A stretch of DNA of 64,000 nt from Streptomyces ferrugineus (GTDB lineage: Bacteria; Actinomycetota; Actinomycetes; Streptomycetales; Streptomycetaceae), in the NCBI RefSeq assembly GCF_015160855.1, contig NZ_CP063373.1:6076001-6140000 (forward strand), given 5' to 3'. The position numbers and the translations under genes are program-made. Positions 55,893 through 64,000 of the stretch are shown piece by piece (within the stretch, counting starts at the first letter, position 1; every line of letters starts with the position of its first letter). Under the pieces are notes generated by a model, which was not told the origin of the DNA, made no database searches, and saw only the letters and a list, made by a program, of their open reading frames with translations.

Positions 55893-57407
55893 TCACGGGC
55901 GGCGCGGCGGCCGGATCCACCCCAGGGACCGCTCGACGGCCCGCTTCCAGGACTCGTACTCCCACTCCCGCCGTTCGGGGTCCATGTCCGGCAGCCACTG
56001 GCCGGCCATGTGCCAGTTGCGGCGCAGGACCTGGAGGTCGGGCCAGTAGCCGGCCGCGAGCCCGGCCGCGTAGGCCGCGCCCAGCGACACCGTCTCGTGG
56101 ACGAGGGGCCGTACGACGGGGACGTCCAGGACGTCGGCGAGGATCTGCATGAGCAGATGGTCGGACGTCATGCCACCGTCCACCTTGAGCTGCTTCAGGG
56201 CGAGCGCGGAGTCGGCGTTCATGGCGTCGACGACCTCCCTGGTCTGCCAGCCGGTGGCCTCCAGGACGGCGCGGGCCAGGTGGCCCTTGGTGATGTACGA
56301 GGTGAGTCCGACGATGACGCCGCGTGCGTCGCTGCGCCAGTAGGGGGCGAACAGTCCGGAGAACGCGGGGACGATGTAGCAACCGCCGTTGTCCTCGACG
56401 GTGCGCGCCAGCGTCTCGATCTCGGGGGCGCTGTGGATCAGGCCCAGCCGGTCCCGGAACCACTGCACCAGCGAGCCGGTGACGGCCATCGGGCCTTCCA
56501 GCGCGTAGACGGTGGGCTGGTCCCCGATCTTGTACGCGACGGTGGTGAGCAGCCCGTGCTCGGACCGTACGAGCTCGGTGCCGGTGTTCATGACGAGGAA
56601 GCTGCCGGTGCCGTAGGTGCACTTCGCCTCGCCCGGTGAGAAGCAGGTCTGTCCGAACAGGGCCGCCTGCTGGTCGCCGAGAGCGGCTGTGATGGGCACG
56701 CCGGGGAGCAGGGCGCGGGCTTCGCCGTAGTGCTCTGCGGAGGAACGGATCTCCGGGAGCATCGCGCGGGGCACACCGAAGAAGTCCAGGAGTGCGTCGT
56801 CCCAGGTGAGGGCGCGGATGTCCATGAGCATGGTGCGGCTGGCATTGGTGGCGTCGGTGATGTGCAGGCCGCCTTCGGTGCCGCCGGTGAGGTTCCAGAT
56901 GAGCCAGCTCTCGATGGTGCCGAAGAGGACCTCGCCGTCGCGGGCGCGCTGTTCCAGGCCGTCGACATTGTCGAACAGCCAGCGGATGCGGGGTGCGGAG
57001 AAGTAGGTCGACGGCGGGAGGCAGCAGTGTTCGAGGAAGAACTCGTCTCCCGGGTCCGTCCGCAGTTCCTCGACGAGCGGGGCGGTGCGGGTGTCCTGCC
57101 AGACGATCGCCCGGCCGAGGGGGACGCCCGTGCGCGGGTCCCAGAGCACGGACGTCTCGCGCTGGTTGGCGATCCCGATGGCGGAGATCTGCCCGGCGTC
57201 GATGCCGGCGTTGGAGAGGGCCTCGGGTACGACGCGCTGGAGGTTGCGCCAGATCTCGACGGCGTCGTGCTCGACCCAGCCGGGGCGGGGGAAGTACTGC
57301 TGGTGCTCGCGCTGGGCGACCGCGGCCAGCCGCCCGGCGTGGTCGAACAGGATGCAGCGGGTGGAGGTGGTGCCCTGGTCGATGGACATCACATACCGGT
57401 CAACCAT
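55893..57407 (-). CDS. glpK: Glycerol kinase
   Basis: 504 residues from ATG 57407. The sugar-kinase (FGGY) fold has the N-terminal phosphate loop [13 protein letters not shown], glycerol-binding [10 protein letters not shown] and WQDTRTAP, and C-terminal [15 protein letters not shown]. It phosphorylates glycerol to glycerol-3-phosphate. It follows the IclR-type regulator gene on the same strand with a 42-bp gap. Unlike the classical Streptomyces gyl operon, no glycerol facilitator or dehydrogenase gene is adjacent, so this may be a second glpK copy. Confidence 0.96.
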   Translation of the reverse strand: MVDRYVMSIDQGTTSTRCILFDHAGRLAAVAQREHQQYFPRPGWVEHDAVEIWRNLQRVVPEALSNAGIDAGQISAIGIANQRETSVLWDPRTGVPLGRAIVWQDTRTAPLVEELRTDPGDEFFLEHCCLPPSTYFSAPRIRWLFDNVDGLEQRARDGEVLFGTIESWLIWNLTGGTEGGLHITDATNASRTMLMDIRALTWDDALLDFFGVPRAMLPEIRSSAEHYGEARALLPGVPITAALGDQQAALFGQTCFSPGEAKCTYGTGSFLVMNTGTELVRSEHGLLTTVAYKIGDQPTVYALEGPMAVTGSLVQWFRDRLGLIHSAPEIETLARTVEDNGGCYIVPAFSGLFAPYWRSDARGVIVGLTSYITKGHLARAVLEATGWQTREVVDAMNADSALALKQLKVDGGMTSDHLLMQILADVLDVPVVRPLVHETVSLGAAYAAGLAAGYWPDLQVLRRNWHMAGQWLPDMDPERREWEYESWKRAVERSLGWIRPPRRP

Positions 57408-57449
57408 GATCGGCCCTGCCTTCCGATGTGTCGCGGAGGTGCCGGTGAC

Positions 57450-58217
57450 CTACCAGCGGGCCGCGCCCAGGTCTCTGGAGATCGCGCGTGCCGCCTCCCG
57501 CAGCACGGTGATCAGGGCCGGCAGCGGCCGGCCTTCGGTGTCGCAGATCCGCTCGACGGCGCCGGACACCCCGATCGCGCCCACCACGAGGCCCCCCTGC
57601 CCGCGGATCGGCGCGGCGATCCCGGCCTCGCCCATGCTCATCTCCTGCACCTCGGCGCCCCATCCGACCTCCCGTATCTCGCCGAGCGCCCGGTCGAGCT
57701 CCTCGGGGTGGACCAGGGTGTGCCGGGTGTACGCCTCCGGTTCGGCGTCCATCACGGGGTCCAGGGGCGTGACTCCGAACGCCAGCAGGACCTTGCCCAG
57801 TGAGGAGGCGTGCAGCGGCAGCAACGCGCCGACGTCCAGGGTCTGCAGGGTGTCGTCCGGCCGGAAGACATGGTGGATGACGAGCACCTTGCCCTCCAGG
57901 GGCGCGCCCAGGCGGACGGCCTCCCCGCTGCGGGCGGCCAGGGCGTCGGCCCAGTTGATGGAGCGCGAACGCAGTTCATTGACGTCGAGGTAGCTGGTGC
58001 CGAGGTGCAGCAGGGCCGCTCCGAGCTGGTACTTTCCCGTCGCCGGGTCCTGCTCGACGAAGTCCACGTGTTGCAGGGTGCGCAGGATTCCATGAGCGGT
58101 GCCCTTGGCGAGCCCCAGCGACGACGCCACCTCCCCGAGGCCCAGCCGACGGGAGCCGCTGGCGAGCAGGCGCAGGATCGCCGCCGCCCGCTCTATCGAC
58201 TGGACTGGGCCGGCCAT
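57450..58217 (-). CDS. IclR-family regulator, GylR-like
   Basis: 255 residues from ATG 58217. The N-terminal winged helix (VQSIERAAAILRLLASGSRR, then LGEVASSLGLAKGTAHGILR) and the GAF-like effector domain (HASSLGKVLLAFGV, GEAGIAAPIRGQGG) are typical. The length and its place before glpK match GylR, which represses glycerol genes until glycerol-3-phosphate accumulates. An inverted repeat TCGG(TAATG)CCGA at 58260-58272, upstream of the start, is a possible autoregulatory operator. Confidence 0.9.
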   Translation of the reverse strand: MAGPVQSIERAAAILRLLASGSRRLGLGEVASSLGLAKGTAHGILRTLQHVDFVEQDPATGKYQLGAALLHLGTSYLDVNELRSRSINWADALAARSGEAVRLGAPLEGKVLVIHHVFRPDDTLQTLDVGALLPLHASSLGKVLLAFGVTPLDPVMDAEPEAYTRHTLVHPEELDRALGEIREVGWGAEVQEMSMGEAGIAAPIRGQGGLVVGAIGVSGAVERICDTEGRPLPALITVLREAARAISRDLGAARW

Positions 58218-58361
58218 GAAGCGATGGTAGTACCGCTCGCTCCGATTCGGGACTGCTGTTCGGTAATGCCGACCGATGTTCGTTGACTGCTCGCTTTGCC
58301 GCCCTTAGCGTTCTTCGGGTCCGGCCGGCCGCCGGCAGGGCTTCCCCGAGAAGGAGGAAAC

Positions 58362-58880
58362 ATGATCACAGCGCAGCTCGACGCCGCGCCGCGCGGGGAA
58401 GCCGAGCACGTCTTTTCGCTGCCGCACGCCCCGGGAGCGGTCTCGACCGCTCGCCGGCACATCCGCGCGGTCCTCGCCGACTGGAGGCTCGCCGCGGACA
58501 TCGCCGAGGACGTACTGCTCGTCGTCTCGGAACTGCTCACCAACGCGATCGTCCACGCCCTGCCCCCGGCGACGCTGAGGCTCTCACGGAGCCGGGCGGA
58601 CCGGTACGGAGCCGTACGCGTCGAGGTCACCGACATGGGCCCCGCGACGCCACCGGGCCTGCTCACTGCCCCACCGGACCCGGACGAGCACGGCCGCGGC
58701 CTCGACATCGTCACCACCTTGTCGACCCGATGCGGAGTACGCGTGCACTCCGACGGGACCAGCCGCTGGGCGGAACTGCCGTTCGTCGTCCGGGGCGAGG
58801 GTGTCGAGGGCGGCGGTGAAGAGCGCGGCGCACCGGTTCTCGTGGATCAGGATGCCGGGTGCCGGCGTCGTCCTTCCTGA
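58362..58880 (+). CDS. RsbW-like anti-sigma/ATP-binding regulatory protein
   Basis: 172 residues from ATG 58362 with AAGGAGGA upstream. The GHKL ATPase domain has the N-box VVSELLTNAIVHA (about 64) and a G-box-like HGRGLDIVTTLS near residue 110. Such single-domain proteins act as anti-sigma kinases in partner switching. The normal domain ends near WAELPF (about residue 145). The last 27 residues are G/E-rich with poor codon bias and overlap a coding-like stretch on the other strand, so the natural stop may have been lost by a deletion. Confidence 0.8.
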   Translation: MITAQLDAAPRGEAEHVFSLPHAPGAVSTARRHIRAVLADWRLAADIAEDVLLVVSELLTNAIVHALPPATLRLSRSRADRYGAVRVEVTDMGPATPPGLLTAPPDPDEHGRGLDIVTTLSTRCGVRVHSDGTSRWAELPFVVRGEGVEGGGEERGAPVLVDQDAGCRRRPS

Positions 58881-58957
58881 CGAACATCAGGTCCAGGATG
58901 CCCCGGCCTGCTCACCTCGGTACGCCGTTCAGTCGACCATGAACCTGGGCTCCCCGC

Positions 58958-59240
58958 TCACCGGTCACACCGAGGCGGTCGTGTTGCCGGCGGTGCCATC
59001 GGGTGGTTGTCGTGGATCAGGTCCGGGTACCAGCAGCTCGACTCGCCGCCGAGGAAGCCGTACAACGCGTTCCGGCCGGTCATCAGCGAGGCCCTGGTCG
59101 GGGAACACAGTGCCGTGGTGTGGAAGTTGGAGTAGCGCACACCCGTGTCGGCCATCCGCGACATGCTGGGGGGCCGGACCGTCGAGGGCGATCTTGCCCT
59201 TGAAGGATTCGGGCAGGACGAATCTCCTCTCACGTCTTGA
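58958..59240 (-). pseudogene. Remnant of a Cys-type arylsulfatase
   Basis: Three pieces of an arylsulfatase are visible on the minus strand in two frames: FVLPESFKGKIALD from the N-terminus, then TGVRYSNFHTTALCSPTRAS with the CxPxR motif whose Cys becomes formylglycine, then YGFLGGESSCWYPDLIHDNH. The metal-binding N-terminal segment, the region after TGRN and the whole C-terminal two-thirds are missing. Deletions and a frameshift make it non-functional. The matching maturase is also broken (60709-61262). Confidence 0.85.
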
Positions 59241-59266
59241 CGCCTGATGACGCACGACGGGTGACG

Positions 59267-60571
59267 TCAACGCGCGACGATCCGGCGCTGCGCAGCCTGG
59301 GGGACGGGACCGCCCTCGGGCAGTTCCCGGCCCGTGGCCGTGGTCCGCTTGTGCCAGCGGCCGTACCGGTCGGCGAGGGCGACGGCCGAGACGCCGTGCA
59401 ACAGAACACTGAGCCCGACGGTCACCGCCACCACCTGGCCCAGCAGCACCACTCCGCGGACGTGCTCCTCCACGACGATGAGCCCCAGCACGACGGACGC
59501 CAGCCCACGCGGCCCGAACCACCCGATGTACGCCACCGTGGGCGGCCGCAGCCCGCTGCCGGCGAGTGCGAGGGCCACGGGCAGCATCCGTACGACGGTG
59601 AGGCTGAGCGCCGCGTAGCCGACGATCCGCCAGCTCAGGTCGTCCAGCGTCGGCCCGAGCAGGACCGCCCCGAAGACCAGCAGGCCGACCGAGGCCAGGA
59701 GGCCGCCCAGGTTCTCGGCGAAGTCGGCGGGGCGATCGGGGCCGTCCGGGTCCTCCCGCGGGCTGGTGGCGCGGTACCGGCGCAGCGCGTGGCCGAAGGC
59801 GAAGCCGGCGACCCAGGCCGCGATGAAGCCGCTGCCGTCCGACACGTCGGCCGACATGTACGCCGCCATGGCGACGGCCGGGACGAAGAGCTGCGCCCAT
59901 TCCCGGGCGACCCATCCCCGCGCCTGCGCCCAGCACAGCAGCCGGCCGCCGCCGGCCCCGACCAGCAGTCCCAGCGCCGTGCTCAGCACGAGCGCGCGCC
60001 AGAAGACGCCGGCCACCCCCTCCGCCGCGGCGGACGTACCCGGAATGGCGGCCAGGAACAGCACGAAGAACGGCAGCACCATGCCGTCGTTCAGTCCGCT
60101 CTCCACGTTCAGCCCCTGCCGCACCAGCGGCGGGACCCGGGGGCTGGACATGGCCGTCTTGCCGAGGGCCGCGTCCGTCGGCGCGAGGACGGCGCCCACC
60201 AGAGCGAGCTCCCACAGGGTCAGTCCCGGCAGCAGCGGCCACGCCAGCAGCCAGCCGGCCCCGATGCTCAGCGGCAGCCCGATGCCGAGGAGCCGACCCG
60301 GCAGGAAACCGCCGGAGCGCAGGTCCCGTCGGCGCACCGCCATGGCGTCGGTGAACAGCACCAGGGCCAGGGCCGCTTCGAGCAGGGTGAGGACCGGGCC
60401 GATGTCGCGCTCCGGATCGATGAGATCGAAGACGGCGGGGCCCAGGAGCACGCCGCAGCCGACGAACACCATCGCCGACGACACCGGCGTCGACGCCAGC
60501 CGGCGTGAGCACAGCGCGTACGCGCCGAGGACGCCCGCCACCGCCACACCGGTCCAGGCCTCACCGCTCAT
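59267..60571 (-). CDS. Cation:proton antiporter (CPA1, NhaP-like)
   Basis: 434 residues from ATG 60571 with AGGAGG upstream. About twelve transmembrane helices. ALVGAVLAPTDAAL and NVESGLNDGMVLPFF carry the Asp and Asn-Asp residues of the ion site in CPA1 exchangers, and WFGPRGLASVVLGL is a typical late helix. It exchanges Na+ or K+ for protons to control cytoplasmic pH or salt. It lies intact between the broken sulfatase and broken maturase genes. Confidence 0.92.
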   Translation of the reverse strand: MSGEAWTGVAVAGVLGAYALCSRRLASTPVSSAMVFVGCGVLLGPAVFDLIDPERDIGPVLTLLEAALALVLFTDAMAVRRRDLRSGGFLPGRLLGIGLPLSIGAGWLLAWPLLPGLTLWELALVGAVLAPTDAALGKTAMSSPRVPPLVRQGLNVESGLNDGMVLPFFVLFLAAIPGTSAAAEGVAGVFWRALVLSTALGLLVGAGGGRLLCWAQARGWVAREWAQLFVPAVAMAAYMSADVSDGSGFIAAWVAGFAFGHALRRYRATSPREDPDGPDRPADFAENLGGLLASVGLLVFGAVLLGPTLDDLSWRIVGYAALSLTVVRMLPVALALAGSGLRPPTVAYIGWFGPRGLASVVLGLIVVEEHVRGVVLLGQVVAVTVGLSVLLHGVSAVALADRYGRWHKRTTATGRELPEGGPVPQAAQRRIVAR

Positions 60572-60708
60572 GTCCGGGCCTCCTGCACCGTGCGCGGCCG
60601 TGTCCCTCGGCCGGTGCGTCCGCTCCAGGGCACCAGAGCCCCACCGCGGGGACATCACCCGTCATGGGTGATCACCTGCCGCCGACCGCCGGGCGAGGCG
60701 CGCGGTCC

Positions 60709-61262
60709 GGTGCCGGAGGTGGCGGTGGCCTGGCAGGGGGACGAACCGTGGCACGCTCATCGACGCCGAGTGGGCCCGCTTCTTCCGGGACAACGACTTC
60801 CTGGTCGGGCTCCCGGTGCGCGCTGGAACGCCCTGACCACCCTGCACGACGCCAACGCCGGGCACGGACGCGAGGTCTATGCCTTTCTCGGCGACGACTG
60901 CGGCGCCACCCACCTGCCGTTCATCCCGATCGTGGAACGCGCCACCGCGCATGAGCTGCCGCTGGCCGACGACGGCTGGGGCGCCCGCGCCAAGGACCGG
61001 CTGCTGTACCGGCAGCAGGGCGACCGCGTCGCCCCCTCGCTCTGTGTCCACTCGCGGACCTGCGGCAGTGCCCTCGCCGCGGCAGCGGAAGTCCGGCCGA
61101 GCCGGGCCTGAACCACCTGTGCGCCGGCTCCAAGGCGTTCTTCCAGCATGTGGACCGCCCGCCCGATGCGCACGATGGCCGCACTGCTGCGACAGGGCCG
61201 GGCTCCCGCCCTGATCATGTGCGAGTACGCGTCCGCCGGCGCCAGCCGCTCGCGGGGGCGTC
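60709..61262 (+). pseudogene. Remnant of anaerobic sulfatase-maturating enzyme (radical SAM anSME)
   Basis: Pieces of a radical-SAM sulfatase maturase follow each other in three frames: VAWQGDEP (cf. WQGGEP), then GTLIDAEWARFFRDNDFLVG, then NALTTLHDANAGHGREVYAF and LPFIPIVERATAHE, then PSLCVHSRTCGSALA, then GLNHLCAGSKAFFQHVDRP, then MRTMAALLRQGRAPALIM. The N-terminal CxxxCxxC radical-SAM site and most of the SPASM domain are absent. At least three frameshifts and several deletions are needed. It is the partner expected for the sulfatase remnant at 58958-59240. Confidence 0.85.
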
Positions 61263-61274
61263 GACGCCCGGCCC

Positions 61275-62276
61275 TCAGTCGCCGACCGTTCCCACGTCGA
61301 TACGTCGCCCGCGCATCAGGTCCACCACGACCGGGACGCCGTTCGGGACCTGCCCCTCGAGCCGGTCGAGCAGTGGCTGGACCGGCGGGACGTCTCCGGG
61401 CGTGCGGACGTGGATGTACAGCGTCCGGGACGTCGCGTCGACGCTGGTGACGGACGCGTCCGGGGAGTCGGCCAGCCACTGTTGCGCCGCGTCCTTGGCT
61501 CGGCCGGTCCACATGTTGATCAGCAGGGTGAGCGTGGTGTTGGCCGCGAGCGGCACGAACACGACGACGAACAGCAGGGCCATGGCGGCGTAGGCGTGAC
61601 GGGCGGGCCGTCCGGCTGCGTCCTCGGCCCGAGTGCCGTATCCGAGGGCGGCGAAGACCACCATGCCGCCGAAGACCAGGGCGAAGAGGTTGGACACGAA
61701 CAGCACCAGCGCACCCAGTGCGAGCCACCCCTCCAGACTTCCCAGGCAGACTCCGACGACCACCAGCGGCGGGACGAGCGAGATGGCGATCGCGACGCCG
61801 GGCAGCACGGCGGCGACGTCCCGCCGGGCCAGCGCCACCGCGCCGGCGAAGCCGGTGGCCAGCGCGGCGATCAGGTCCAGCAGCCCCGGTGACGTCCGGG
61901 ACGCGATCTGACTGTTGGAGAGCAGGTCGTAGTCGCCGGGCAGCACCAGCGAGAACACCGCCCCGAACGCGATCACCACCAAACAGGCGGCCAGCACGAT
62001 CATGACCGCTCCGTTCCTCCGGCGCTGCACCGAGCCCAGGGCGATGCCCATGATCGGCGTCGACAGCGGCGCGATGATCATCGCGCCGATCACGGTGGCC
62101 GTGGAGTCCGTCAGAACCCCGCCGGCCGCGATCACCGACGACAGCGTCAGCATGGTCCAGAAGGCCGAGCGCTTGGACCTGGTGTCCCCGGACCCCAGAT
62201 CCAGATCCTCCGCCAGCTCGTCGAGCGAGCGGCGCTGGGAGGCCGGCAGGACAAGGGCGCGCACTCCGCGAGGCAT
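61275..62276 (-). CDS. DUF389 membrane protein
   Basis: 333 residues from ATG 62276 with GTAAGGAC upstream. About six transmembrane helices. The family signature is clear in GGVLTDSTATVIGAMIIAPL, STPIMGIALGSVQRR, GVAIAISLVPPLVVVGV and FVSNLFALVFGGM. A soluble C-terminal domain of about 75 residues (TLYIHVRTPGDVPPVQPLLD) follows. The function of DUF389 proteins is unknown; transport is assumed. Single gene by context. Confidence 0.9.
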   Translation of the reverse strand: MPRGVRALVLPASQRRSLDELAEDLDLGSGDTRSKRSAFWTMLTLSSVIAAGGVLTDSTATVIGAMIIAPLSTPIMGIALGSVQRRRNGAVMIVLAACLVVIAFGAVFSLVLPGDYDLLSNSQIASRTSPGLLDLIAALATGFAGAVALARRDVAAVLPGVAIAISLVPPLVVVGVCLGSLEGWLALGALVLFVSNLFALVFGGMVVFAALGYGTRAEDAAGRPARHAYAAMALLFVVVFVPLAANTTLTLLINMWTGRAKDAAQQWLADSPDASVTSVDATSRTLYIHVRTPGDVPPVQPLLDRLEGQVPNGVPVVVDLMRGRRIDVGTVGD

Positions 62277-62371
62277 GTCCTTACGTAAACATGAGCGGCA
62301 CGGCTTCGACGGCCGGGACACGGCGCGTACGAGCGGTCCGGCCCGATCACCTCGAGGCCGGGGTGACACAC

Positions 62372-62412
62372 ACGAAAAGGGCCCTCGCGGACTCTCGCCC
62401 ACGAAGACCCTT
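62372..62412 (-). terminator. Terminator of tRNA-Pro
   Basis: Just beyond the tRNA 3' end, a hairpin formed by 62406-62412 and 62377-62383 (AAGGGTC with GGCCCTT, one wobble) is followed on the minus strand by TTTTCG, a fair intrinsic terminator. Confidence 0.6.
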
Positions 62413-62419
62413 CACACCG

Positions 62420-62493
<74 letters not shown>

Positions 62494-62572
62494 GTGCATA
62501 CCGCGCGGTGAAGCGCGTGATCATGCAGGTCAACCCTACCTCATACGGGCACCGTCCCGGCCGGTCCAACCC

Positions 62573-62601
62573 TTGACTCATAATTGTCGTCACCTACAAT
62601 T
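62573..62601 (+). promoter_or_regulatory. Promoter with overlapping operator before the HSL-type hydrolase
   Basis: A near-consensus promoter has TTGACT (62573-62578) and TACAAT (62595-62600) with a 16-bp spacer. Inside and overlapping the -10 is a perfect inverted repeat AATTGT...ACAATT (62582-62587 and 62596-62601), 8 bp apart. A MarR- or TetR-type repressor bound there would block transcription. No regulator is adjacent. Confidence 0.65.
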
Positions 62602-62663
62602 GTCCAACTCAACAGAATTCCCCGAGTGGGCGGGCCCCAAGGGCCGCGACCGAACGGAGCCAC

Positions 62664-63611
62664 ATGTCCTTCCTGGCCCGACCCGCGGTGGCCACCTTCG
62701 TCGCCAAGGTGATGCAACGCGCGACCGTCATGGCGGACCGTCGCTCCGGCGGCCGGAATTCCGCCGCGGCCTCGCACGCCCGCTTCCCCGAATACCCGCG
62801 CAAGATACGCCGGTTGACGATCCCCACCTCGATCGCGCCCGCCCGGGCGACGGTGTATCTCCCCCAGCACACCGACAGCGACACCGCGCCGCCGGTCCAC
62901 GTCAACTTCCACGGCGGCGGCTATGTCATGACGCTGACCGAGTTGGACGACCCGCTGTGCCGGTTCCTCGCCGCGGAGGCGGGGGTGGTCGTGATCAACG
63001 TGGACTATGTCGTCGCGCCGCAATTCCCCTTCCCCGCGCCGCCCCGACAGGCGTACGAGATCGTCCGGTGGGTCGCGGAGCACGGTGCCGACGAGGGGTG
63101 GGACGGCGAGCGGCTCACCGTGGGTGGGCAGAGTGCCGGCGGCGGGCTCGCGGCGGCCGTCGCGCGGCAGGCGCTCGAAGCGGGCGGACCCTCGATCGCG
63201 CTCCAGGTACTGCACTATCCCCCGCTGGACCTGGCGACGAACGCCCGGGACAAGCGGGCGGCCATCGCCCGTCCGGTGCTGCGGCCCTGGATGGCCGACG
63301 TCTTCGACACGTCGTACGTCCCCGATGTACGGCGGCGCGGTGACCCGCTCGTGTCACCCGCGCACTCCTCGGACACCGCCGATCTGAAGGGCATCGCGCC
63401 GGCGCTGGTGATCGTCGCCGAGCACGACCTGCTGCGGGCCGAGGGCGAGCGGTACGCCGAGCGGCTGCGGGCGGCGGGGGCGCTGGTCGGGCGCCATGAC
63501 GTGGCCGGCGCGGATCACGGGTACGACGGGAGCGATGACGAGAAGGCTCGGGAGAGCTATGCGGTCATCGCCCGGTGCTTGCGGGAGGCCACCGGGACCA
63601 GTCTCACCTGA
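62664..63611 (+). CDS. Alpha/beta hydrolase, hormone-sensitive-lipase (HSL) family
   Basis: 315 residues from ATG 62664 with GGAGCC upstream. The oxyanion motif HGGG is in VNFHGGGYVM (about 92), the nucleophile Ser in GGQSAGGG (about 157), the acid in IVAEHDLLR and the catalytic His in ADHGY. It hydrolyses short-chain esters. An N-terminal cap helix region is present, and no signal peptide is evident. Expression seems to be under a strong, operator-controlled promoter. Confidence 0.9.
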   Translation: MSFLARPAVATFVAKVMQRATVMADRRSGGRNSAAASHARFPEYPRKIRRLTIPTSIAPARATVYLPQHTDSDTAPPVHVNFHGGGYVMTLTELDDPLCRFLAAEAGVVVINVDYVVAPQFPFPAPPRQAYEIVRWVAEHGADEGWDGERLTVGGQSAGGGLAAAVARQALEAGGPSIALQVLHYPPLDLATNARDKRAAIARPVLRPWMADVFDTSYVPDVRRRGDPLVSPAHSSDTADLKGIAPALVIVAEHDLLRAEGERYAERLRAAGALVGRHDVAGADHGYDGSDDEKARESYAVIARCLREATGTSLT

Positions 63612-63697
63612 GTGCCCCGCCTCACCTGAGTGCGCGGTCCGCCGCGCCGGTCGGCGCCTGCGCGTCCCAGTCGTCCGGGCCCACCGCACCTGAGTGC
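63605..63697. repeat. Three copies of CACCTGAGTGC
   Basis: The 11-bp word CACCTGAGTGC occurs at 63605-63615, 63623-63633 and 63687-63697, over the end of the hydrolase gene and of the convergent small membrane protein gene. The first two copies look like an 18-bp tandem duplication. GCACCTGAGTGC is itself nearly palindromic. Confidence 0.5.
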
Positions 63698-63906
63698 ACC
63701 GAGGCGGGCGGTACGGCCGGACGGTGGTCGGTCGAAGGCTCCGTCGGGCCGAAGGCGATGGTGCTTCTGGTGCCTCGGGCCGGGCCGCCGGACACCCCCG
63801 CGGCGAACCCCGCCGTCAGCAGGGCCACCGCCGCGACCACCCACCACGGCAGACCTGCCTTGGCCATGTACCCGACGACGGCCACCACCGCAAGAAATGC
63901 CACCAC
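63622..63906 (-). CDS. Small membrane protein, hypothetical
   Basis: 94 residues from GTG 63906, which follows a GGGGGA site; the frame is open further up to 63966. It has one or two hydrophobic segments near the N-terminus (VVAFLAVVAVVGYMAKAG and WWVVAAVALLTAGFAAGV) and a polar Pro/Gly/Thr-rich tail. No family was recognised. It is convergent with the HSL-type hydrolase gene, 10 bp apart. Confidence 0.55.
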   Translation of the reverse strand: MVAFLAVVAVVGYMAKAGLPWWVVAAVALLTAGFAAGVSGGPARGTRSTIAFGPTEPSTDHRPAVPPASVHSGAVGPDDWDAQAPTGAADRALR

Positions 63907-64000
63907 GTCCCCCGTTCCCCCTTCATCGTCCAACTCACTTGCCCCCGGCATCCCGAAAGCCGCCACGCGTCACAGCGGGCATATGACGCAACAATACGCG

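Overview
The window looks like chromosomal DNA of a Streptomyces or close relative. The DNA is very GC-rich with G/C at third codon positions, many genes start with GTG, neighbouring genes often overlap as GTGA or ATGA, and the gene families are typical of the genus (monomeric NADP isocitrate dehydrogenase, SpoIIE/RsbW-type regulators, a GylR-like regulator beside glpK, a SoxR-type box). No integrase, transposase, CRISPR array or rRNA was seen. One tRNA-Pro(GGG) lies near the right end.

Layout. 1-5156 (minus): a tightly coupled operon of a FOXRED2-like flavoprotein, an FMN alpha-hydroxy-acid oxidase, an atypical P450 and a CPA2 antiporter cut by the window edge. 5637-7061: a thioredoxin-like lipoprotein with its CcdA-like partner. 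7208-9982: a large GAF/SpoIIE/ATPase signalling protein. 10059-13907: a sugar-type ABC importer (ATPase, permease, lipoprotein), convergent with a 1304-residue Tat-exported GH2 beta-galactosidase (13967-17881). 17972-21013: an ABC exporter under a SoxR/MerR-type promoter, then a YbhN-like membrane protein. 21088-29384: housekeeping genes (crotonase, MscS channel, M1 peptidase, isocitrate dehydrogenase, YcaQ-like protein, N-formylglutamate amidohydrolase).

29394-37874 is a protease-rich locus: a small beta-sandwich protein, a sigma-70-like factor, a cytoplasmic S8 protease, a divergent TPR-CHAT (caspase-fold) protein, a LuxR-type NTPase and an astacin-like metalloprotease without a signal peptide. 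It is the strongest candidate here for a poorly described regulatory or cell-death-like system.

38076-51714 appears to be one catabolic region. An APC permease, an aldehyde dehydrogenase and a PuuD-like glutamine amidotransferase lie in one block. A ferredoxin, ferredoxin reductase, decarboxylase-like protein, aldehyde dehydrogenase, extradiol dioxygenase, FAH hydrolase and TetR form a second. A glutamine-synthetase-like ligase with a P450 forms a third, divergent unit. I found the same 16-bp imperfect palindrome at 42432, 48872 and 48980, upstream of all three units, which suggests one regulon. My inference is that an amine, probably aromatic, is gamma-glutamylated, oxidised, released and ring-cleaved.

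51701-61262 is a zone of gene decay: an FAD-linked oxidase, the SsuA-type binding protein of an otherwise intact sulfonate ABC transporter, a Cys-type sulfatase and its radical-SAM maturase (anSME) are all broken by internal deletions and frameshifts. Intact genes among them are a methyltransferase, a Cys-less Rrf2 regulator, glpK with an IclR regulator, an RsbW-like ATPase and a cation antiporter. The window ends with a DUF389 protein, tRNA-Pro, an HSL-type hydrolase and a small membrane protein.
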